Shown: one piece after another, positions 19,453 to 28,717 of the stretch
Layout: each line of letters starts with the position of its first letter
Position numbering within the stretch: the stretch's first letter is position 1
Assembly: GCA_008690995.1 (NCBI GenBank)
Contig: VRMN01000002.1
Coordinates: 1,550,001 to 1,614,000, forward strand
DNA: 64,000 nt
From: Porphyridium purpureum
Lineage: Eukaryota; Rhodophyta; Bangiophyceae; Porphyridiales; Porphyridiaceae
Reading direction: 5' to 3'
Made by a program: the position numbers and the translations under genes
Notes under the pieces: generated by a model
What the model was told of the DNA's origin: nothing
The model's database searches: none
The model's input: the letters and a program-made list of their open reading frames with translations, nothing else

Positions 19453-22143
19453 CTAGGCCTCAACCGAAGGCGGCTTCCACTTGGGCGCATTGATAACAAA
19501 TTGTCGCATGCGCGGCTTTGAAAACTGCTTCTCAACCTTGCCCTCCTTGGCCGCCTCGGTCAACTTTCCGCGCTGTTCAGGTAAGGTATCAACGATGTAA
19601 AATTTGTTCGGGACGAGGTATGGCGGCAATGTCTTCTGAGCGTGGATACGAAGCCAGCCTGGTGATGCCCGCGCACCGCGCTGCGGCACAATCGCACAGT
19701 GCACGTTGGGCTGGCCAGGAATACCGTCCTCTCCGTAGTTGTGTTCGAAAGCCATGGCAGCTTTTACGCTAGGATGGTTCTTCATGGCGTTCTCCACATC
19801 CTCCAGATTGACGCGCATGTGCTTCTGCAGCTCATACTCGTTCGGAGTCCTACCAATCAGTTTCTCTTCCGTCAGCTTCATGTCAGGCGCAAGCGGCTGT
19901 TTCACCAGCTGGTGCGCAATCAAGGCTACGCGCTTCACCTCAATCTCGCATTGCTTGGCTGCCGCCGCCGCCTCACGCGCGCTCTTGATCGCTGCGTCTG
20001 GGTCCGCTGAGCTCTTCATGTCTGAGGTGACCTTTTGTGCACGCTGCGCGCTGACCGCACTCTGTTCGGCAGAGTCCTGCGCATTCATGACATGCGACTC
20101 AATCTCGTCCATGTGAACTTCCATCAGCACTGGAGTAGCCGCTGCGGTCCCGACCAGGTTGCGCGACATTGCAGCTTCCTTCTCCGCATCCAGCTTATCC
20201 TTTTCCAATTGCGCGATCTTCGCTGCCAACGCTTCTTGCTCCTTTTTGTGCTGCGACATCACTTGCTCCTCAAGCACACGCCCGCGCTCCTCAATTTCGT
20301 CCATGCGCTTTTTCACGAGTGCGAGCCAAGCGGCATCCATGCTCATGCTGGCGGCCTCCACATTCTTATACATCTCGTGCTGCTCGTCAAACTTTTTGCC
20401 CGCAGAGTCACGGAAAACATTTTGTTCTTCCGCGCTGGCAGTCACGCTTCGGCTCACATCGTCCTGCATATTCTGCTCGTCCCGCTGCAGCTGCTCCAGA
20501 GCAAGCATCATCGCACCGGCACGGCTCTCGCGGAACTGTCGCTCGCGCTCTTCCGCGGCCTTCCTTTCTTCTTCAGCACGAATCGCAGCCAGCCGCTTTT
20601 CCTCCTCCAGCTGTTCACGTTCGGCCTCCTCGCGCGCTGCTCGCTCTTCAGCCTCCCTGCGGCTACGCTCTTGCTCAGCTGCTGCCGCGGCAGCGGCGGC
20701 GGCGGCAGCAGCTGCAGCTGCGGCGGCCGCGGCGGCCGCCGCCGCCACCTTGCGTTCTGCGATCGCTGCGGCTTTCAGTTTGCGCTCTTCCTGCTGCACA
20801 ATGAGGTAGCCATCGTCGTCAATTTCGGCTTGATCACCGGTCAGCAGATACATCTCGCCGCCGATCATCATCAAGGACGCCTCGGTCTCCTCCGGATCGT
20901 TGTCGTAACCGCTCATGATCGCATTAGGGCCCCTGACAGCGATTTCTCCGCGGTGGTTCTTGCCCACGGGCTTCTCTGTGTTAAGGTCGACAATCACAAC
21001 CTCGTTGAAGTCCACCGCTTTACCCAGGCTGCCCAGTTTGTGCTCAAATTCGCGGTTCGCGGTGGCCAGACCGGAAACTTCTGGCGGACCGTACGACTCC
21101 AGCACAGGCGCCTTGAAGACCTTTTCCATATCCTTGAGCGTGCTCACGGGAATAAATCCTGGACACGAGCGAATGAAAGTCAGCGAGGAGGCTCCTGCAG
21201 GCGCCTTGCTCTTTGACGCCTCATAAACGGCCTTAATAGTCTCAGCCGGCATGGATGCCCAAGTGATCTTGTCGTCCTGCACCAGCTGCCAGAAATTGTC
21301 GGCGGTTACCACACCACCGTGGGGAATGACGACGGCATTTCCCGTGTACAATGATGAAACAAAGGTGAGCATGCCCTGAATCGACGCAATTGGCGACCCG
21401 AGAAGCGTGACCCCATCGACAGTGAGGCTGTACGTCTTCGAGAATTGCTTCACCGTCTCGCAAATGTTTGCCTGCGTCAAGGACAACGAAAGCAGCTTGT
21501 TCTGCACGGGAACCAACACGCGAATCGAAATCTCGCTCGGGTCCAACGTAAGGTCCTTGTTTCCGCCATGCCAAGCGGGTTTCGGGTCCGCGCGCTGCCC
21601 GTGATTTTCGAGGAGCACGCCCTGGTTGCGCGTCGAGTACACATGCCATCCTTTCACTCCAAGTTTATCGCAAGCTTCCTTGCACGCCGCATCCAACACA
21701 TAGTTCGGGTCGTCCGGTCCCTCGTCCTTGTCGACAATTGGTGACACGAGGATGATCGCCTCCGACTCCTTCAGCACGCGCTCCACAACAGAGGGGTCCG
21801 TCGGGTCAATCATGACCACACACGCGCCGGTCCACTGCATGGCCAGGAACGCAATACAACTTTCAAACGAGGTCGGTGCGGCGAGCGCGATTTTCATGCG
21901 CGGCTTCACGCCCAGCTCGCGCATCGTGTACGCAATCCCCTCCACCATCTTGTAGATTTCGATATGCGAGTAGAACTGCTTGCGCATGCGCGGGTTGGAC
22001 GGGTACACCGTCATGGCCAGCTTTGTCGAGTACGTCACCTTGGGCACATCTGTGAGCGTGTTCAGCCGCAGCAACTTCTCCCGCTCCTCTTGGCTCAGCT
22101 TTCCGTACACCGACCCCAGTCGGGTGATCGAGTCGATCGTCAT
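19453..22143 (-). CDS. adenylate-forming (acyl-CoA synthetase-like) protein with large coiled-coil insert
   Basis: An 896-residue protein. Residues 1-450 follow the N-terminal domain of AMP-binding acyl-CoA synthetases: GPPEVSG at the position of the YGxTE motif, then GEIAVRGPNAIMSGYDND and YLLTGDQAEIDDDGYL (core motif around 435-447). Residues about 764-896 are the small C-terminal domain (LEDVENAMKNHPSVKAAMAF, and a terminal RGKL that would supply the catalytic lysine). Between them, exactly at the interdomain hinge, sit about 310 residues: a run of about 23 alanines (467-489) and long Glu/Arg/Ala/Gln-rich coiled coil. The P-loop SGTTGxPK is absent; the aligned stretch reads VPVQNKLLSLSLTQANI. 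Enzymatic activity is therefore doubtful. The ATG at 22143 is preferred over an upstream GTG. Confidence 0.75.
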   Translation of the reverse strand: MTIDSITRLGSVYGKLSQEEREKLLRLNTLTDVPKVTYSTKLAMTVYPSNPRMRKQFYSHIEIYKMVEGIAYTMRELGVKPRMKIALAAPTSFESCIAFLAMQWTGACVVMIDPTDPSVVERVLKESEAIILVSPIVDKDEGPDDPNYVLDAACKEACDKLGVKGWHVYSTRNQGVLLENHGQRADPKPAWHGGNKDLTLDPSEISIRVLVPVQNKLLSLSLTQANICETVKQFSKTYSLTVDGVTLLGSPIASIQGMLTFVSSLYTGNAVVIPHGGVVTADNFWQLVQDDKITWASMPAETIKAVYEASKSKAPAGASSLTFIRSCPGFIPVSTLKDMEKVFKAPVLESYGPPEVSGLATANREFEHKLGSLGKAVDFNEVVIVDLNTEKPVGKNHRGEIAVRGPNAIMSGYDNDPEETEASLMMIGGEMYLLTGDQAEIDDDGYLIVQQEERKLKAAAIAERKVAAAAAAAAAAAAAAAAAAAAAAAEQERSRREAEERAAREEAEREQLEEEKRLAAIRAEEERKAAEERERQFRESRAGAMMLALEQLQRDEQNMQDDVSRSVTASAEEQNVFRDSAGKKFDEQHEMYKNVEAASMSMDAAWLALVKKRMDEIEERGRVLEEQVMSQHKKEQEALAAKIAQLEKDKLDAEKEAAMSRNLVGTAAATPVLMEVHMDEIESHVMNAQDSAEQSAVSAQRAQKVTSDMKSSADPDAAIKSAREAAAAAKQCEIEVKRVALIAHQLVKQPLAPDMKLTEEKLIGRTPNEYELQKHMRVNLEDVENAMKNHPSVKAAMAFEHNYGEDGIPGQPNVHCAIVPQRGARASPGWLRIHAQKTLPPYLVPNKFYIVDTLPEQRGKLTEAAKEGKVEKQFSKPRMRQFVINAPKWKPPSVEA
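20677..20745 (-). repeat. polyalanine-coding GCN tract
   Basis: About 23 consecutive alanine codons of mixed GCN type, so conserved at protein level rather than a simple trinucleotide slippage array. It opens the insert of the adenylate-forming-like protein. Confidence 0.8.
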
Positions 22144-22536
22144 GGTGCACTTCCCGGGAACACCCCTGTTCCAAACCCCACCAACCGCTCCCACCCAAAC
22201 CCCACTTCACCCCTCCCCCCTTCCCTCCCTCCTTCCCTCCCCACACGACCAACCTGACCCACCTACTCTCTTGTCCCTTTCCTCTTTCCCCCACTCAACT
22301 AATCCCGACACATCAGTGTCTTCTTCTACTAGCAACCCGAAACAGCAACTCACGGTGCGCTCATCTTCATATGAAAACAAGCCTGTTTTATCGGAAACCA
22401 GCACGAGACGCTTCCAAAAATACACGCGTTCGGTTGGTTGGCTGGTGTGGAGAAGAAGAAGAACACTTCAAAAGCAGCGCGCCTGAGCTGGACACAAAGG
22501 CGGGGAGAAAAAAACACAACGTTCGTTCGCGGGATG

Positions 22537-22562
22537 TTTAGGGTTGGTTAGGATTAGGGTTT
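22537..22562. promoter_or_regulatory. telo-box-like TTAGGG cluster
   Basis: TTTAGGGTTGG is followed by TTAGG and ATTAGGGTTT; the reverse complement of the last is AAACCCTAAT. In land plants AAACCCTAA (telo-box) is a known promoter element of ribosomal-protein genes, and the next gene downstream encodes ribosomal protein eS31. Confidence 0.4.
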
Positions 22563-22644
22563 GAGGTGCGGGTTAGATCAAGGGTTGATAGTTGTGGGTG
22601 TGGGTGTTCAGTGACGGCAGAAAGGGAACAACACATGGGGAGAA

Positions 22645-22651
22645 GTACAGT
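22645..22651 (+). promoter_or_regulatory. GTACAGT promoter element
   Basis: Exact heptamer, 192 bp upstream of the ubiquitin-eS31 ATG. Confidence 0.45.
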
Positions 22652-22842
22652 GCGGATAGTGTTCGGAGAGACCGACGGCGGCGTGGCGGGACTACTAAAA
22701 CGAGCGCGTTTGTGTAGGGTGAAGTTGGGACCGGGCATGTGCAGGTGGTGGGTTGATAGGTGGAGAGGAGAGGGTAGAGGAGGAGGGGGGGAAGGCCGAG
22801 TAAAGGAAGCGGGTGGAGCGGGAGTCGGGAGGCACAGGCACG

Positions 22843-23295
22843 ATGGTACAGGTGCTTGTGCGGTGCGTGGATGGACGCACGCAGGTGGTGCGCGCAGAGA
22901 ATGTGCGGCAAGTGCGCGAGCAGGTCGCGGCGTGGGTCGATGCGCCCGCCGCAGACTGGGTGCGTTTGAATTATGCGGGCAAGGAGCTGTGCGAGGATGA
23001 ACTGGCTCTCGATTCGGAGCTGGAGGACGCCACCCTGTTTGCGGCGCTCAGGCTGATGGGTGGTGGCAAAAAGAGGAAAAAGAAGACATACACAAAGCCA
23101 AAGAAGATCAAGCACAAGCACAAGAAGGTGAAGCTTGCCGTCCTGAAGTTCTACAAGGTTTCGGACGACGGCAAGGTCACGCATCTTAGAAGGGAGTGCC
23201 CAGACGAGGGATGCGGCGCCGGTATCTTCATGGCTAAGATGAAGGATCGCGAGTACTGCGGCAAGTGCCACCTGACGCTGGTGGAGTCGAACTAG
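22843..23295 (+). CDS. RPS27A: divergent ubiquitin-like domain fused to ribosomal protein eS31 (RPS27A)
   Basis: 150 residues. The C-terminal 75 residues are an unmistakable eS31: [24 protein letters not shown], and the zinc motif formed by CPDEGC and CGKC. The N-terminal 75 residues align to ubiquitin only weakly ([17 protein letters not shown] against canonical RLIFAGKQLEDGRTL). The moiety has one lysine (K47, equivalent to K48), Asn in place of Ile44, and ends LRLMGGG rather than LRLRGG. In other eukaryotes this fusion supplies free ubiquitin and chaperones eS31; here only the second role seems safe. The ATG at 22843 is chosen; the frame upstream opens with GTG. Confidence 0.92.
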   Translation: MVQVLVRCVDGRTQVVRAENVRQVREQVAAWVDAPAADWVRLNYAGKELCEDELALDSELEDATLFAALRLMGGGKKRKKKTYTKPKKIKHKHKKVKLAVLKFYKVSDDGKVTHLRRECPDEGCGAGIFMAKMKDREYCGKCHLTLVESN

Positions 23296-24123
23296 AGGAC
23301 GTACTAGCTCGAGATGGGCGCGCTCGGTCTCGGTGGGCACGCGGGTGCATCTGCGCAGGGGACGTGCTGTATGCGGTTGGTCTCCACTCGGGGTACACGT
23401 ATGTTTTACATAGATTAAATGGGGAGAGAGATCTCCTCTAAAAAGAAATCAATCATCGGCTCCGCCCGCAGTGGCGGACACGTATGGAATTGCTTGCCTC
23501 ACGTATCCTCTTGCATTTCTCGATATCTGAGGTGAGGCTGACTGTGTCTACACCCAAACATCGACGTGATCTCTATACAGCGCAGGTTTCTTCGGAATTT
23601 TCTCAGAAATCTGACGAAGTCCTTGTCGAAGAGCAAGTATTTGTGGGAAGCTCTACGTGGGTGGTACCTGAATACGCCAAAGCGATTGGGTGCGTTGCCA
23701 GACATTTGTCGTGCTGAGCATCGCAAACGTTTTGGCACAAGCCAGGACTCCCTGTACCTGACCTTCTTCGACTATGAGGCTGGATTCCAAATACCTCTTC
23801 CTTGCCGCTAACTGTCCACAGCGGACTGTTCACGCGCTCGCAGCTCTGGTCGCCGAGCACGGACCAGCCTCGTTGCGCTAGTGCCGTCCACGCCTCGGCC
23901 GTATCCCCCTTACCACGTCACCGCGCCGAAATCACTGTACACCGCAAGTTCTCGCTAATTTTCCACTTGTTCGCCTCTTCTGTCCCGATTTGCGTGCGGC
24001 TTGTGGCTGGTTGTCCCAGTCGGTCTCCGCTCGAGTTCGTCAACGGAGGACCAACTGGAATCGACGTGCGTGGTTCGGATGATACACGAGAGGAGCGTCT
24101 CGTTCACTTTCCGAGAAGGTAAT
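23296..24123. other. intergenic, no supported gene
   Basis: 828 bp between same-strand genes. It holds CTGTACC at 23752-23758 and the exact ACTGTAC at 23934-23940. Short frames on both strands show no recognisable protein. Confidence 0.55.
23934..23940 (+). promoter_or_regulatory. ACTGTAC promoter element
   Basis: Exact heptamer followed by ACC, 184 bp upstream of the thioredoxin ATG. Confidence 0.45.
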
Positions 24124-24606
24124 ATGAGCTCGGCAGTGCCTGCCTTCTGCGCACCCGTGTCCCTGCCGCGCGGACGCCCGCCGGTAGGGCGCACAGGCGC
24201 GGCGGCGCGGAGACGGATTTGCGTGGTCTCGGCTTCGTCGGCCGACTCGCCGACTCAGGCGCCGAACTTCACCGAGCTCGCCTCGCCGGAGGAGTTCGAG
24301 GCGATTCTCACGCGCAGCAAAGAACAGGGCAGGCCGCTGGTGTGTGCGTACCACGCGTCTTGGTGTTCCAAGTGCAAGCAGATGTACCCGCGCTTCAAGA
24401 TGGTCGTGCCAGACTTCCCCAAAGTGAACTTCTGCGGCATCAACATCCAGGTCGTCGCGGGCATTCCGCGCCGCAATAACGTGACGCGCATCCCGCATTT
24501 TCAAATCTTTTCCAATGGCGAGTTGGCGTTCGACGTGAATGGAGCGGGTGACAAAGATCAAGTCTTGGTGCGTCTCCGCAAGCTGCTCACGGACGAGACA
24601 TTGTAG
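24124..24606 (+). CDS. plastid-targeted thioredoxin-like protein
   Basis: 160 residues. Residues 1-45 form a Ser/Ala/Arg-rich leader (MSSAVPAFCAPVSLPRG, then a basic stretch and CVVSASS) typical of a chloroplast transit peptide. A thioredoxin fold follows, with the redox site WCSKC at 80-84, the conserved cis-proline region TRIPHFQIF and the GxDKxxL-type end helix. WCSKC differs from classical WCGPC. By family it would reduce or oxidise disulfides in the stroma; partners are unknown. The ATG at 24124 gives the clean transit peptide; the frame is open further upstream with another Met, so a longer form is possible. Confidence 0.82.
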   Translation: MSSAVPAFCAPVSLPRGRPPVGRTGAAARRRICVVSASSADSPTQAPNFTELASPEEFEAILTRSKEQGRPLVCAYHASWCSKCKQMYPRFKMVVPDFPKVNFCGINIQVVAGIPRRNNVTRIPHFQIFSNGELAFDVNGAGDKDQVLVRLRKLLTDETL

Positions 24607-24714
24607 CGGCAGGAATCCATTTCAGATCCCTGCGCACAAACCATGATATAGATAAATCAACACGGGCCTTTGTGAGACCTCAATTTAATATACACACGCG
24701 CGCGTTTGGCGTGA

Positions 24715-25359
24715 CTAGGTGTTTGATGCCTCCACCACCATTTGTACAAAGAATTCCACTCGCGGAAGCGCCTTGATGTCTGCAGTGACCTGGCACTTCA
24801 TGCCGAGCTTATGCAGGGCACCACACACCAGGCCACACGGAAACACCGCGTAATCCTCGAGGGAGCGCGTGTCGCCGTCGCGATTTTTGGACAAAGAGGC
24901 GAGCCACTTGAAATTCGAGTCCTGCAGCACATACAAGCCTTTCCTGTTCGTTCTGAGCACATCTACTTGCTTGCTGAAGGACGCCTCCCACAGCTCGCGG
25001 CAAATGAACTTGACAATGTCGAGCTCGGAGTCCAGCATATCCTTGTCGACGGCAAGTCGCTCAATGAGGCGCTGCCCAATCTCGAAGCCGTTCAGCTCGA
25101 GACGGAGCTTATTATCAAACTCATTCCTCCTCTTCTCCTCTGGATCGCGAACTGCCACGCTGTCGTTCCACTTGCGCGTGATCGATCCCGGACTCGCGTC
25201 TCTGCCGCGCAAAAAGTACTCGACGTGCTCGATCAAGAACAGCTGAATCCCGGACGCCAGCACCTCGCGCTTTGAACCCAGCCCGCCCACCACCAGCGGA
25301 GCTGCTGCCGACACCCCGCCACTCATTCCTGCCCCTCCTCCCACCTTTGGCGACGCCAT
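24715..25359 (-). CDS. TRAPPC6: TRAPP complex subunit 6 (Trs33)
   Basis: 214 residues from the ATG at 25359, or 203 from a second ATG at 25326. The conserved body matches Trs33/TRAPPC6: GFEIGQRLIERLAVD, ELDIVKFICRELWEASF, KQVDVLRTNRKGLYVLQD, then FPCGLVCGALHKLGM and VTADIKALPRVEFFVQM. It is a core subunit of the TRAPP tether that activates Rab GTPases at the Golgi. About 40 extra N-terminal residues are Gly/Ser/Ala-rich and probably disordered. It is divergent from the plastid Mfd gene, with four GTAC-type elements between them. Confidence 0.9.
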   Translation of the reverse strand: MASPKVGGGAGMSGGVSAAAPLVVGGLGSKREVLASGIQLFLIEHVEYFLRGRDASPGSITRKWNDSVAVRDPEEKRRNEFDNKLRLELNGFEIGQRLIERLAVDKDMLDSELDIVKFICRELWEASFSKQVDVLRTNRKGLYVLQDSNFKWLASLSKNRDGDTRSLEDYAVFPCGLVCGALHKLGMKCQVTADIKALPRVEFFVQMVVEASNT

Positions 25360-25441
25360 CCCACCCTCATCGCTTCTTCCCTCCGTCCTCTTTCGTGACC
25401 CCACTCCCCTGCCGGATTCAACCAAACCGCCATCGAGACTC

Positions 25442-25530
25442 ACTGTACCTGAGTCGACATTTAGTGTACCTCAGCAAACCTGCGCGATGAGAATAAGCTG
25501 TACCTCTCTGGTGAGGATACGCTGTACACC
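25442..25530. promoter_or_regulatory. cluster of four (A/G)(C/T)TGTACC-type elements
   Basis: ACTGTACC at 25442, AGTGTACC at 25463, GCTGTACCTC at 25497 and GCTGTACACC at 25521, all on the plus strand. They lie 83 bp upstream of the TRAPPC6 ATG and 169 bp upstream of the Mfd ATG, so they could serve both. Confidence 0.5.
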
Positions 25531-25698
25531 CGCAGCGCGGCGGCCGGACTTTCACGAGAAAGGTGGAGGAGCTTGTCATAGCACGTGTGAAAGAAAGGCT
25601 TTGTGGTCACGAGGAGGAAGGACGAGAAGACACGCGCAGGCAAGCGGTTGGTCGTGGTGGTGGTGCGCAGGAAGGCGCCGCATTGGGGACGAGCAGAA

Positions 25699-28554
25699 AT
25701 GGATGATTATGCGGGCGCTTGTGGGTTTGTGTGCGTGCAACTGGGCGTGTGTGGACAATGGTGCTCGACACAGCGGTATGGGACTGTCGCCGCGTGTGAA
25801 GCAGATGCCGGCGTGGCTGGCGCACGCAGATGGGGTAGAGTAACTGTATGCGCCGCGAGTGCGCATGGTGATGTGAATGCAGGAGAGACTCGCGATCCAT
25901 TGGTGCTGGTGTCGGTGGCAAAGAATGCTGCGGCTGCCGCCGCCGCAAGGAGGAAAGGCCAGGCGAAGCTCGTCATGAAAAATGCGGGTACTGGAATGCC
26001 GCATTCTACGTCTCTTGGCTCGGCGCAGCAGGTTGGTTCCGTCGCCGTGACATCAAAGAAGGACAGGTCCAGCTCGAGAAGTGGAATGGCAGCGGCGACG
26101 GCGGCTAGTCATGACGCCGCCATGAAGAAGAGGCGAGCGCGAACATCAGCTTCTTCGTCTTCTAGCGCGGCGGGCTCGAAAGAAAAAAGTAAGGGCTCCG
26201 CTACGGCCGCCGCACTGAAGAACGTGCCGAGAACAAACGCTAGCGGCAGCGCCACGGTCAGCAGACGGAAGGCCGCGGCTTCGCCTGCCTCATCGAAAGC
26301 GTCCTCCCAGCGTCGAACCAAAAAGTCGGCCAAGGCTCGTTTAAACCACGTGTTTAAACCCGGCGACCTTGTTCGGCACCCGCGGTATGGAGTCGGCAGG
26401 TTCACGTCGATCCAGGTGTCGAACGACCAGGTTTCTATTCAGGAATTTGCCAGCATTTCGTACATCGACGGCGACGTTCTAGTGCCTCTGGTACAGATAG
26501 AAATGCTTTCACCATACGAGGGCGACCCAGAGGGTGATAATTTTCGCATCGATGCGGTCGCTGTCGTGAAGCATCTAGACGAGCGAAAGCAGCACCGAAC
26601 GACCTCGCGCGCTCGGCGGCAAGTGCGTACAGACATTCGACAGCACATTGTGTCCATGTTCGATATGTACGCGCAGCGTGCCTCGTTCATGCGTCCTCCG
26701 CATACTGGCAACGCAAAGTTGGAACGACATTTTGAAAAACAATTTCCGTACACCGTGACAGACGACCAAGCGGCTGCGATCAAGGACATCTTGTCTGACA
26801 TGTCGGAGCGGGCGATACCGATGGACCGACTGTTGTGCGGCGATGTGGGCTTTGGAAAGACCGAAGTAGCAATGCGCGCAATCTTTCGTGCCCTGTGTTC
26901 TGGGTACCAAGTCGGCCTGCTCGCACCGACCACCATTCTGGCGCATCAGCACTACAAGACGCTCGTCGCGCGTTTGCAGCACTATCCGCAGTTCCGCGTG
27001 GGTCGCATGACGCGATTTGTCAAGGCTCTTGAACAAGAAGAGACTGTCGAGGCCATTCGCACTGGAGATATCCAAGTGCTTGTCGGCACCCACTCCGTCA
27101 TTGGCTCGCGCGTGGAATTTAAGAAGCTTGGGTTGCTTGTGGTGGATGAAGAGCACCGCTTTGGCGTAAACCAGAAGGAGAAACTGCGATCGTTGCACAG
27201 GGGAATCGACGTGTTGACACTATCGGCGACTCCGATTCCTCGCACACTGCATATATCGATGTCTGGTCTGCGTGACGTGAGCGTGATCCGCACGCCGCCG
27301 TCCTCGCGCAAGGCGGTCATCACGAAGATTGTCACAAATGAAGTTTCTCAGGTGTTGCGGCACGCCATCCAGCTCGAGCTGAACCGCCAAGGCCAGCTTT
27401 TCTACGTCGTGCCACGCATCCACGCGATGGCCGACGCGGAGAAGCGACTCCTAGATCTCTTCCCTGACTTGCGTATCATTAAGGCGCATGCGGAGCTGCG
27501 TGATCTCGAGGACCGTGTACTCGACTTTGCCTGCGGTGCCGCAGACGTCTTGTTATGCACGACGATTATTGAGAACGGCATTGACCTTCCGCAGGTGAAC
27601 ACCATCATCATCGACCACGCGACGCAGTTTGGTTTAGCGCAACTCCACCAGTTGCGCGGGCGCGTTGGTAGAAGCGACCAGCAGGCCTATGCCTACTTGC
27701 TTTCCGAAAACGTGCAGGCACAGACCATTGGGTACGAGCGCATCAGCGCGCTGGCAGAGATGAGCGAGCTCGGGAGCGGCTTTGCGCTTGCCAACAAGGA
27801 TATGGAACTGCGCGGTGTTGGTAACATCATGGGCGTCGAACAGTCCGGACGCCTGGGTGGTCTGGAGCCCGAGGAATACACGTCAATCTTGTTTGAAGAA
27901 CTCGAGATCGCGCGCTCCATGAAGCTGTCAAGATTTGCCCGGAGCACGTCGTCGCGCCCTGAGCTACGCGACGCGTTCCCGCCCGTCAAATACACGCAAG
28001 TTAATGTGCCCGTGTCTGCTTACGTGCCGTCAGAGTACGTGGGTGGTAATATGGACAAGAAGCTCATGGTTTATGCAGCGTTGGCTAACTGCAGTTCGAT
28101 GGAAGAACTGGAGTACGCCAAGCAGTTTTTGGCGAAAAAGTACGGCCCGGCACCTCCCGAGATGGAAATGCTTTACGTGCTGACGGAGGTGAAGCTGTAT
28201 GGTAAGACGCTAGGTATCAACCGTATTTACCCTGAAATGCAGCACGTGGTGCTGGAATGGGGCATTGACGAATCTCACTTCCAGACTTTGACCAAGGAAT
28301 TCCGGAAGACGCCTTCCATGCGCCGCAAGTTCGTCCACGTGCCGTCTGACGAGCGCGTACAAGTGCGCGGCCTGGCGCTTGTGCAGAACGACCAGATTCT
28401 CCTCAAGCTTAAGGAGTGGCTCAGTGTATTCTACGTCGGCGCTCTTCAAATTATCAAGCAGCGCAAGAAGATGCTCGCCGCGCTGCGCTCAGAGCCGGAT
28501 AGCGGCTCCTCGCGTCTCCTGAATGAACTGCGAGGAGGCAGCAAAGAAAAATAA
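25699..28554 (+). CDS. mfd: plastid transcription-repair coupling factor (Mfd-like)
   Basis: 951 residues. The first ~65 residues resemble a transit peptide, followed by an Ala/Ser/Lys-rich linker to about 215. The RNA-polymerase interaction (CarD-like) module then begins with FKPGDLVRHPRYGVGRF. The RecG-like motor follows: Walker A GDVGFGKTE at 381, DEEHRFG at 483, TLSATPIPRT, and the GRVGRS motif VI region. The C-terminal TRCF domain ends in a basic tail. The N-terminal UvrB-like module of bacterial Mfd is absent, as in plant plastid homologues. Expected role: removal of stalled plastid-encoded RNA polymerase. The ATG at 25699 is preferred; an upstream in-frame GTG at 25603 is rejected. Confidence 0.9.
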   Translation: MDDYAGACGFVCVQLGVCGQWCSTQRYGTVAACEADAGVAGARRWGRVTVCAASAHGDVNAGETRDPLVLVSVAKNAAAAAAARRKGQAKLVMKNAGTGMPHSTSLGSAQQVGSVAVTSKKDRSSSRSGMAAATAASHDAAMKKRRARTSASSSSSAAGSKEKSKGSATAAALKNVPRTNASGSATVSRRKAAASPASSKASSQRRTKKSAKARLNHVFKPGDLVRHPRYGVGRFTSIQVSNDQVSIQEFASISYIDGDVLVPLVQIEMLSPYEGDPEGDNFRIDAVAVVKHLDERKQHRTTSRARRQVRTDIRQHIVSMFDMYAQRASFMRPPHTGNAKLERHFEKQFPYTVTDDQAAAIKDILSDMSERAIPMDRLLCGDVGFGKTEVAMRAIFRALCSGYQVGLLAPTTILAHQHYKTLVARLQHYPQFRVGRMTRFVKALEQEETVEAIRTGDIQVLVGTHSVIGSRVEFKKLGLLVVDEEHRFGVNQKEKLRSLHRGIDVLTLSATPIPRTLHISMSGLRDVSVIRTPPSSRKAVITKIVTNEVSQVLRHAIQLELNRQGQLFYVVPRIHAMADAEKRLLDLFPDLRIIKAHAELRDLEDRVLDFACGAADVLLCTTIIENGIDLPQVNTIIIDHATQFGLAQLHQLRGRVGRSDQQAYAYLLSENVQAQTIGYERISALAEMSELGSGFALANKDMELRGVGNIMGVEQSGRLGGLEPEEYTSILFEELEIARSMKLSRFARSTSSRPELRDAFPPVKYTQVNVPVSAYVPSEYVGGNMDKKLMVYAALANCSSMEELEYAKQFLAKKYGPAPPEMEMLYVLTEVKLYGKTLGINRIYPEMQHVVLEWGIDESHFQTLTKEFRKTPSMRRKFVHVPSDERVQVRGLALVQNDQILLKLKEWLSVFYVGALQIIKQRKKMLAALRSEPDSGSSRLLNELRGGSKEK

Positions 28555-28717
28555 ATTATGATATCGGTGTCGACGGGACGGAATGCAGGAACAGACGAGT
28601 TCGTGAGCAGGCGCACTGGTAATCTCCGCTAACACGTACTGCTCTTTGCATGAGCAGGTCCATCTTTTCTAGATTCATCGGAGCCCACGGGAGAACCAGA
28701 TCACGGCGCGGGCCGAC

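Larger units (their letters stand above)
22144..22842. other. divergent region with pyrimidine tract, telo-box-like motifs and GTACAGT
   Basis: Between the adenylating-enzyme homologue (-) and ubiquitin-eS31 (+). It contains a pyrimidine-rich tract at about 22200-22245, TTAGGG-like repeats at 22537-22562 and GTACAGT at 22645-22651. Confidence 0.6.

Noticed and set aside
22537-22562. Interstitial telomere remnant
   Set aside because: Too short and irregular for a telomere scar; the promoter telo-box reading fits its position better.
25603-25698. Upstream extension of Mfd
   Set aside because: Begins at GTG, not ATG, and contributes a Val run without transit-peptide character.
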